Source of the DNA: CANLWN01 sp039815505
GTDB lineage: Bacteria > Bacteroidota > Bacteroidia > Flavobacteriales > Flavobacteriaceae
Assembly (NCBI GenBank): GCA_039815505.1
Contig: JBCBZE010000001.1
Coordinates: forward strand, 1-48,471
Length of the DNA: 48,471 nucleotides
Direction: 5' to 3'
The stretch's first letter is position 1. Each line of letters begins with the position of its first letter. Of this stretch, positions 42,827 to 48,471 are shown in pieces. Both the position numbers and the translations under genes were made by a program. The notes beneath the pieces were generated by a model. That model was given only the letters and a program-made list of their open reading frames with translations. It searched no databases and had not been told where the DNA came from.

Positions 42827-43741
42827 TTAGTTTAAGGTTACTACCGTTCTTCTGTTTTTTGACCTTCCCTGTTCGGTAGTATTGCTTTCTATTGGTGAAT
42901 CTGGACCTTCGGAAGTAGCTTGAATTTTAGCTTCAGGAATCCCGTTATTGATTAGATAGGCTTTTGCAAAATCTGCCCTGCCCTGCCCAAGGGCAACATT
43001 GGAACTTCTTTGCCCTACATTATCCGTATGCCCTGTAACGATAGCTGTGGCTCCATCAACTTTGTCCAAGTACCTTGAGATATCAGCTACTTTTTGTCGT
43101 TGTTTTGGAGTAAGGTTAATAGAAGTTTCCCCAGTTTCAAAATACAACACCAAAGGATTTGTTTTTATTTTATCGTAAAGTACCTTAAGTTCCGTCTCCG
43201 CATCTTCGGATTTGGTATCCAGATTGTAGGCTATGGGTCCAAGAAGCACTTTGTCTTTAGGGACCATGCTGTCCATCAGTTCACCCATAGTGTTGATTCG
43301 ACTTGAAGGGATTTCTTTGGTAACCAAATAATTTTTAACGGCATTTGACCTGGCCAATCCGAGATTTGGGAAAGCCGAACTGTTGATTTCATCGCCTTTA
43401 TAGTATCCTTTAATATTTAGGACCTTAGCGTCATTTTCCAATAAATAAGACTTTAGACCACCAATACCTTCATCAACTTGTGAAGATATGGGTGTTAGGA
43501 TAGATGAAGACGAAACATTAAAATTAAAATTATCGTTGACATTGTATGCATAATCCCCATCCTTAAAAGCAAACGGATAGGAAGTTGCTTCTGGTTCTGC
43601 AGGAACTATTACCTCTTTTTTTTCAGGAACTTCTTCTTTTTCCTTTGCAGCACATTCACTACAATAATTTAGATAAAAATAAGTTCCGGCCAGAATAGTA
43701 ATAATGATTCCCAACAGGTTAGTTGTTGTTTTAGACATCAT
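42827..43741 (-). CDS. OmpA-family envelope protein
   Basis: 304 residues, with a start at either of two adjacent ATGs. An N-terminal hydrophobic segment (LLGIIITILAGTYFYLNYC) acts as signal or anchor. Residues about 90-160 look like a first, degenerate OmpA-like unit (VLNIKGYYKGDE, LGLARSNAVKNYLVTKEI). Residues about 195-304 form the peptidoglycan-binding domain with ATAIVTGHTDNVGQ, LGQGRADFAKAYLINNGI and GRSKNRRTVV. Probably links membrane and cell wall. Confidence 0.9.
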   Translation of the reverse strand: MMSKTTTNLLGIIITILAGTYFYLNYCSECAAKEKEEVPEKKEVIVPAEPEATSYPFAFKDGDYAYNVNDNFNFNVSSSSILTPISSQVDEGIGGLKSYLLENDAKVLNIKGYYKGDEINSSAFPNLGLARSNAVKNYLVTKEIPSSRINTMGELMDSMVPKDKVLLGPIAYNLDTKSEDAETELKVLYDKIKTNPLVLYFETGETSINLTPKQRQKVADISRYLDKVDGATAIVTGHTDNVGQRSSNVALGQGRADFAKAYLINNGIPEAKIQATSEGPDSPIESNTTEQGRSKNRRTVVTLN

Positions 43742-44059
43742 TAAGGCGTTTAGTGTTTAGCCTACAATGTATAAAAAAATACTAAAAGTGTTAAATTTTA
43801 TCCTTTAAATCTTACTTATCAAATACTTAGCTTCCTATTAAAAGGATATTAAATAATAAGGATAGCGAAATACGGAAAATAAATGATATATATCCGTTCA
43901 CACAATTTTCATGACCAATTATGTATTTTGTTTCAAAATACTGAGGATTAATGGGGATATTCGTATCATCAAATAAAGATAACCCTATTGCTCCCGACAA
44001 AGATCCGGCATTGGAATAGGGTTTCAAAATATAGTTTGAGTTAGTTTAGTTGGTTAGAG
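43742..44059. other. Intergenic region with an inverted repeat
   Basis: About 320 AT-rich bases between the ALDH terminator and the OmpA gene. A 9-bp inverted repeat AACCCTATT (43981-43989) / AATAGGGTT (44015-44023) encloses a 25-base loop. A 66-codon minus-strand frame (43827-44027) has poor coding character. The OmpA promoter should lie near the left end; I see no clear box. Confidence 0.4.
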
Positions 44060-44102
44060 AAACCCGTTGCCGCTTTGTATCCATCAAAGAGGCAACGGGT
44101 TT
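44060..44102 (-). terminator. Long hairpin after the aldehyde dehydrogenase
   Basis: AAACCCGTTGCC (44060-44071) pairs with GGCAACGGGTTT (44091-44102), and inside it CTTTG (44073-44077) pairs with CAAAG (44085-44089), giving an almost complete 17-bp hairpin. The T tract after it on the minus strand is weak. Confidence 0.65.
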
Positions 44103-44113
44103 TCTTATTTATT

Positions 44114-45667
44114 CTACAAATCAAATTTGATTCCTTGTGCCAAAGGCAACTCAGAGGTGTAATTAATGGTATTGGTTTGTCTACGCATATATATTTTCCA
44201 GGCATCCGATCCAGATTCGCGACCCCCTCCTGTTTCTTTTTCACCACCAAAAGCACCACCAATTTCGGCGCCGGAAGTGCCAATGTTTACGTTGGCTATA
44301 CCGCAATCACTACCTGAGGCGGAAAGAAAGCGTTCCGCTTCCTTAAGATTATTTGTCATAATGGCGGACGAGAGTCCTTGCACCACACCATTTTGCATAG
44401 CAATGGCATTTTCAATAGTGCCCGAATATTTTAAAAGGTATAAAATAGGGGCAAAGGTTTCATGTTGCACAATTTCAAAGGCGTTTTTGGCTTCGGCAAT
44501 AGCAGGCTTTACATAACAACCACTTTCATATCCTTCACCTTTTAGGGTGCCCCCTTCAACAATAAGTTTTCCACCCTCATCCACAACTTTCACCAATGCA
44601 TCTTTGTACATTTGTACTGCATCCGTATCTATTAATGGGCCTACATGATTATTTTCATCCAGCGGATTTCCAATTTTCAATTGCGTATAGGCAGTTGCGA
44701 TAGCACTTTTTACTTTTTCATATATGGAATCATGGATAATCAACCTTCTCGTAGAAGTACAGCGTTGCCCTGCAGTACCCACCGCACCGAAAACAGCCCC
44801 GATGACCGTCATTTTAATATCTGCGTCCGGAGTTACGATAATGGCATTGTTTCCGCCCAATTCCAATAGGGATTTTCCCAAGCGAGCTGCAACCGCCTGT
44901 GCAACTATTTTTCCCATCCGTATGGAACCAGTGGCCGAAACCAAAGGGATTCGTTTATCATGGGTCATGAATTCACCTACTTTATAATCTCCATTGATTA
45001 GGCATGAAATCCCTTCCGGTAAACCGTTTGCGCTAAAGACTTCCGCAGCAATACGTTGACACGCTATTCCGCACAAAGGTGTTTTTTCAGATGGTTTCCA
45101 GACACAGACGTCTCCACAAATCCAGGCCAAGGCCGTATTCCACGCCCAGACTGCAACGGGAAAATTAAATGCGGAAATAATACCTACTATCCCTAAAGGG
45201 TGATATTGTTCGTACATTCTATGCCCCGGTCTTTCAGAATGCATCGTCAATCCGTGCAGCTGTCTGGAGAGTCCAACCGCAAAATCACAAATGTCTATCA
45301 TCTCTTGAACCTCTCCCAGACCTTCTTGGTAGGATTTACCCATTTCGTAAGAAACCAATTTTCCCAACGGTTCTTTTAATTCGCGAAGTTTATCCCCAAA
45401 CTGCCTAACGATCTCTCCGCGTTGTGGGGCCGGTTTTTTATGCCAAACAAGAAACGCCTCAACGGCTTTTGCCATTACTTTCTCGTAATCATTTTTTGTG
45501 GTACCCTTTACTTTTGCAATTAAAGCACCATCCACCGGGGAGTATGACTCTAGAATTTCTCCAGAAGAAAAATGTTCCAAGCCTGCAGCTGTTCCGTTGT
45601 TTATGTCATGAATGCCAAGTTGATTTAAGGCGTCTTGAATTCCAAATGCTGTTATTTTTTTTGACAT
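44114..45667 (-). CDS. Aldehyde dehydrogenase, ALDH7-like
   Basis: 517 residues, NAD(P)-dependent. The catalytic Cys is in GQRCTSTRRL and the general-base Glu in LLELGGNNAI. GIISAFNFPVAVWAWNTALA and GKSYQEGLGEVQEMIDICDFAVGLSRQLHG match the antiquitin/aminoadipate-semialdehyde dehydrogenase group. Probable work: oxidising aminoadipate semialdehyde in lysine catabolism. The nearby 3-hydroxyanthranilate dioxygenase raises the alternative of a semialdehyde in tryptophan breakdown, but the sequence fits ALDH7 better. Confidence 0.9.
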   Translation of the reverse strand: MSKKITAFGIQDALNQLGIHDINNGTAAGLEHFSSGEILESYSPVDGALIAKVKGTTKNDYEKVMAKAVEAFLVWHKKPAPQRGEIVRQFGDKLRELKEPLGKLVSYEMGKSYQEGLGEVQEMIDICDFAVGLSRQLHGLTMHSERPGHRMYEQYHPLGIVGIISAFNFPVAVWAWNTALAWICGDVCVWKPSEKTPLCGIACQRIAAEVFSANGLPEGISCLINGDYKVGEFMTHDKRIPLVSATGSIRMGKIVAQAVAARLGKSLLELGGNNAIIVTPDADIKMTVIGAVFGAVGTAGQRCTSTRRLIIHDSIYEKVKSAIATAYTQLKIGNPLDENNHVGPLIDTDAVQMYKDALVKVVDEGGKLIVEGGTLKGEGYESGCYVKPAIAEAKNAFEIVQHETFAPILYLLKYSGTIENAIAMQNGVVQGLSSAIMTNNLKEAERFLSASGSDCGIANVNIGTSGAEIGGAFGGEKETGGGRESGSDAWKIYMRRQTNTINYTSELPLAQGIKFDL

Positions 45668-45764
45668 TTTATAACTTTTTAGGTCTGGATTGTTAAATTT
45701 TATGCAAAGCTACAAATAACGGCTAACTAAATCCGAAATGGAACAAAAGAAATGTTCCTTAAAA

Positions 45765-46127
45765 TTATGGTATAAGAATAAGCAGGATAGCTATTAACGC
45801 AGGAAGCGCCTGTACAAAGAATATTTTACGTTCCGCCGTTAGCGCGCCATATATTCCGGCAATGGCGACACAGGACAAAAAGAACAAGGAAACATTTGTT
45901 TTCCAAACAGGGTTACCTATGAAGAAAGACCAAATAAGACCTGCAGCCAAAAAGCCGTTATACAGTCCTTGATTGGCCGCCATTTCTTTGGTTTGATGAA
46001 ACAGTTCTTTTGGAAATTTCCGAAAAACCTTTCTACCCCTTGTGGTCCAGGCAAACATCTCGAACCATAGAATATATATATGTATCAAGGCAATGAACCC
46101 TATTATAATCTCTTTAGTGATTTCCAT
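45765..46127 (-). CDS. DUF1304 membrane protein
   Basis: 120 residues from the ATG at MEITKEIIIGFIALIH; the frame opens earlier with a TTG inside the upstream gene. Four hydrophobic helices and the motif WFEMFAWTTRGRKVF, with NQGLYNGFLAAGL in the middle, mark the DUF1304 family of small inner-membrane proteins with unknown function. It starts one base after the dioxygenase stop, so the two are coupled. Confidence 0.85.
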   Translation of the reverse strand: MEITKEIIIGFIALIHIYILWFEMFAWTTRGRKVFRKFPKELFHQTKEMAANQGLYNGFLAAGLIWSFFIGNPVWKTNVSLFFLSCVAIAGIYGALTAERKIFFVQALPALIAILLILIP

Positions 46128-46128
46128 A

Positions 46129-46668
46129 TTAATCTTTGGATATAAATCGTTCGTCAACAGGCATTATAGTACCGCAATTGTTACAGGTACGTAATTCTTT
46201 GGAACCATAAAAATGCTTAAAATGGCCCAAGAAGTCTTTTTCAATATCGTTGAGAGTAAAATAGGCCTCGTACAATTTATGGTTGCAATTATCGCAAAAC
46301 CAAAGTAGTCCGTCATCAACATTCATTTGGTTTCGCTTTCGCTCTATGACCAAACCTATGGAACCTTTATGTCTTACCGGGGAGTGCGGTACTTTTGCAG
46401 GGTGCAAATACATGTCTCCCGGACCCAATTCCATCGTCTTTTTTACCCCGTCTTCTTGAATATGTACTTCAATGGTACCCTCTAGTTGATAAAAAAGCTC
46501 TTCGGTTTCATTATAGTGATAATCTTTTCTGGCATTTGGTCCTGCCACTATCATGACAATATAATCACCGGCATCCCTGTATAAATTTTTGTTCCCAACA
46601 GGCGGTTTAAGAAGATTTCTGTTTTCCCCTATCCATTTGTTAAGGTTAAAGGGTGGTTTTATAGCCAT
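46129..46668 (-). CDS. nbaC: 3-Hydroxyanthranilate 3,4-dioxygenase
   Basis: 179 residues of the bacterial cupin type. It opens the ring of 3-hydroxyanthranilate with oxygen, in the kynurenine route to quinolinate/NAD or further breakdown. Iron ligands appear in DYHYNETEELFYQLEG (His, Glu) and VPHSPVRH (His). The C-terminal rubredoxin-like metal site has two CxxC pairs: FCDNCNHKL and RTCNNCGTI. It is followed by the DUF1304 gene and, further on, the ALDH. Confidence 0.94.
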   Translation of the reverse strand: MAIKPPFNLNKWIGENRNLLKPPVGNKNLYRDAGDYIVMIVAGPNARKDYHYNETEELFYQLEGTIEVHIQEDGVKKTMELGPGDMYLHPAKVPHSPVRHKGSIGLVIERKRNQMNVDDGLLWFCDNCNHKLYEAYFTLNDIEKDFLGHFKHFYGSKELRTCNNCGTIMPVDERFISKD

Positions 46669-46721
46669 GATCGTTTTGTTGTTATGGCTAATTTAAGAAA
46701 AGAAAACGGCTTTGGGGAAAC

Positions 46722-47207
46722 CTATCTGTAGAACAGTTGCGTAAAGTAAAGATTACCATCCCCATCTTTCTTGACACTAACTGCAGTATGTGTAAAATCA
46801 CCCTCCATCGTTTTTTTATGGCTAGAGCTATCCAACCATCCTTGAAAAGCTTGCGAAGCATCTGCATAATCCTTGGCCACATTTTCAGCGACCGTTTCGG
46901 CGTTCACCTCCGAACTAATCCCAGATGCCCTTGCAGAAAAATTATCATGACTTAAGCTGCCCTTGGAAATCATATAGTCCGTATGCGCACTGGCATAAGG
47001 GTAGGCTATGGAACTATACGCCAAAGCATTTTGCCCTAAGGAAGTCCTGTGACTATTCACAATAGCCAATAATTCCTGTTCTATAGTAACGATATTTACA
47101 GCTTCGGGGACGACTTCCTCGAATGCTGGATCTACTGATTCCGTGCTACATGCACTAACAATATATAATAGTATAACTGAGGCAATACCGCGCATTTTCA
47201 TTTTCAT
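46722..47207 (-). CDS. CAP/SCP-domain lipoprotein
   Basis: 161 residues. Lipoprotein signal MRGIASVILLYIVSAC places the lipid on a Cys near residue 20. The CAP domain runs from about 40 to 161: LLAIVNSHRTSLGQNALAYSS, HTDYMISKGSLSHDNFSAR, VAENVAKDY, FQGWLDSSSHKKTMEGDFTHTAVSV. The His and Glu of the CAP cavity are present. Envelope protein of unknown role. Confidence 0.9.
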   Translation of the reverse strand: MKMKMRGIASVILLYIVSACSTESVDPAFEEVVPEAVNIVTIEQELLAIVNSHRTSLGQNALAYSSIAYPYASAHTDYMISKGSLSHDNFSARASGISSEVNAETVAENVAKDYADASQAFQGWLDSSSHKKTMEGDFTHTAVSVKKDGDGNLYFTQLFYR

Positions 47208-47542
47208 ACAGTGTCCTATTTGCCATAAATAGAAAAGTGGAAGAATGGGGATATTCTTGGTTATCTATGCTATAAGTAGAATGGGGAGAGATGGGGGTTC
47301 TCGTATGTATCGATTTAGAAAAATCAATGCGGTAATATTAGAGAAATTATTGGGACGGACGACCATAAAAACGTTTTTTTCGACCATCTACATCATTTTA
47401 TAACATATTGTAATCTAAAAGAGACATGGTTTATAATCCTTGTGAACAAACTTTTCAGCGATATAAAAACAGAATCGGTGAGCGATATCTTTGCATGGAA
47501 TATTAGTACGATACGGCATAAAGTTTCACTGTAGCCGGGGAG
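47208..47542. other. Intergenic region between CAP lipoprotein and A2M genes
   Basis: About 335 bases holding divergent promoters. A 40-codon plus frame (47281-47403) starts with ATG but has no visible promoter or homology signal I recognise. No hairpin of note. Confidence 0.4.
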
Positions 47543-47571
47543 TTTGGATTCCCATAAACCTACTATATTTA
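47543..47571 (+). promoter_or_regulatory. Promoter of the A2M-like gene
   Basis: TTTG (47543-47546), 17 bases, then TATATTTA (47564-47571), a close match to TAnnTTTG. The ATG is 18 bases further on. Confidence 0.5.
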
Positions 47572-47589
47572 CATATATAAATACGTACC

Positions 47590-48471
47590 ATGAAAATGAA
47601 ATCTTTACGATACGGTCTCATTATTATTGCCTTTATGGCTTGCTCCAAGAAAAATGATGCCCATAAAAGCTCATTTGACGACCTCACCAAATACCAAGAA
47701 TACATTAGCGAAGTTTCCCATGGTATTATATCTGCCAAAAGCGATATCAGGGTGGTTTTTAACCAATCTTTGGAATCGTGGGAAAAGGGAGATGAATTAG
47801 ACAAGGACCTTTTCCGTATTTGGCCAAGCACCAAAGGAAAGGTGGTGGCTTTGGACAAGCGTACAATTGCCTTTGTTCCCGAAACTCGTTTTAAACAGGA
47901 TACGGAATACAAGCTTACCTTGGCACTAAAGGAGATTATAGCCAATGTACCCAAGGAGCTTCAGAAACTCACTTTTGGGATAAGGACCTTGAAACAGCAA
48001 TTTAATGTCTATACCAATCCTTTGCAGTCGTATTCCAAGGAGCATCAGTACATAGAAGGACAATTGAGAAGTGCGGATCAATTAACATTGGACAATGTTA
48101 AAAAATTGGTCAAAGCAACACAGAAAGGAAAATCGATAACAATAAAATTTGATGAAACTGTAGACGAGGGAACTCAATTCCATTTTAAAATAGATAGTAT
48201 AAAACGCTATACAGACGATTCTGAACTAGAGGTCTCTTGGAGTGGCTCCAAGTTTGATATAGAGAGTTCCGGCAAGAACTCCATTACAATTCCCGGCAAG
48301 AACAACTTTACGGTGATGGGGGTATCCGTAGACGTTTCAGAGAATAGAACTGTGCTTATTAATTTTTCGGACCCGCTTAAAAGAGACCAGAATTTTAAAG
48401 GTCTTGTTGTTTTGGAAGGTGAGGACGCGCCTAGATACTCCACGGATGGAAATACCTTAAAAATGTATCCC
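47590..48471 (+). CDS. Alpha-2-macroglobulin-like lipoprotein, N-terminal part (runs off window)
   Basis: 294 codons are open to the window end. The lipoprotein signal MKMKSLRYGLIIIAFMAC is followed by beta-rich Ig-like domains: GIISAKSDIRVVFNQSLESWEKGDELDKDLFRIWPSTKGKV begins like the first macroglobulin domains of Bacteroidota A2M proteins, which trap proteases in the periplasm. The thioester or bait region would lie beyond the window, so this identity rests on the N-terminus only. Confidence 0.75.
   Translation, partial: MKMKSLRYGLIIIAFMACSKKNDAHKSSFDDLTKYQEYISEVSHGIISAKSDIRVVFNQSLESWEKGDELDKDLFRIWPSTKGKVVALDKRTIAFVPETRFKQDTEYKLTLALKEIIANVPKELQKLTFGIRTLKQQFNVYTNPLQSYSKEHQYIEGQLRSADQLTLDNVKKLVKATQKGKSITIKFDETVDEGTQFHFKIDSIKRYTDDSELEVSWSGSKFDIESSGKNSITIPGKNNFTVMGVSVDVSENRTVLINFSDPLKRDQNFKGLVVLEGEDAPRYSTDGNTLKMYP

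Noticed and set aside
43827..44027. 66-codon minus-strand frame in the gap before the OmpA-type gene
   Set aside because: No promoter, no recognisable domain, and it crosses the inverted repeat at 43981-44023. Poor coding character.
47281..47403. 40-codon plus-strand frame before the A2M-like gene
   Set aside because: Open by chance length in AT-rich DNA, with no sign of a promoter or partner gene. Kept only as a note in the intergenic entry.

Overview
The window looks like a piece of a chromosome from a marine-type Flavobacteriaceae (Bacteroidota). The reasons are an AT-rich sequence, A-rich start regions with no clear Shine-Dalgarno, promoters that fit the Bacteroidota pattern (TTTG about 17-20 bases before TAnnTTTG), an IPExxxVDY-family gene, a complete Bat (aerotolerance) operon, and the order purN-acpP-fabF-rnc-IPExxxVDY-pyk. 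The genus cannot be fixed from what I can see. No mobile element, CRISPR array, tRNA or rRNA was found. Most of the window is core genome.

Layout. 1-255 is the 3' end of sodA (Mn superoxide dismutase). 324-845 holds three tandem small-RNA units on the minus strand, each with its own promoter box, a 39-base conserved core and a terminator. This is the most interesting signal in the window. 919-5069 (minus) carries a long PurF, a PfkB-family kinase, a viroplasmin/RNase H protein and PurN. 5229-9584 (plus) carries acpP, fabF, rnc, IPExxxVDY and pyk, closed by a strong bidirectional hairpin. 9667-14036 is a sensory/stress stretch: a PAS protein, an AraC regulator, a 51-residue small ORF with an AhpD-like protein and a cupredoxin-like protein, then a TetR regulator and a short-chain dehydrogenase that share an operator-like palindrome. 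14090-20740 has dinB, a divergent Rossmann/CYTH/lipoprotein operon, a Tat-exported aminotransferase with an AEC transporter, and pheS with a small companion gene.

20835-25630 is a bicarbonate module (two SulP transporters and a beta-carbonic anhydrase) containing a frameshifted ORF remnant. 25687-34801 is the Bat operon (MoxR, DUF58, an unnamed membrane protein, BatA, B, C, D, E), whose parts are probably used together in envelope or oxygen stress. Its third gene starts inside a heptanucleotide tandem repeat. 34953-38010 has an aldo/keto reductase, an AlbA_2/Schlafen-like protein and a sugar kinase. 38187-41166 is a compact operon of SPFH-GYF, a double zinc-ribbon membrane protein and a metallophosphatase, followed by an acyl-ACP desaturase. 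42256-43741 has a membrane-anchored helix-hairpin-helix protein and an OmpA-type protein. 44114-47207 has an ALDH7-like dehydrogenase, a DUF1304 protein, 3-hydroxyanthranilate dioxygenase and a CAP-domain lipoprotein. The window ends inside a large alpha-2-macroglobulin-like lipoprotein gene.

All family assignments come from reading motifs by eye; no database search was run. Several starts were moved from a TTG or GTG to a nearby ATG, and this is stated in the entries.
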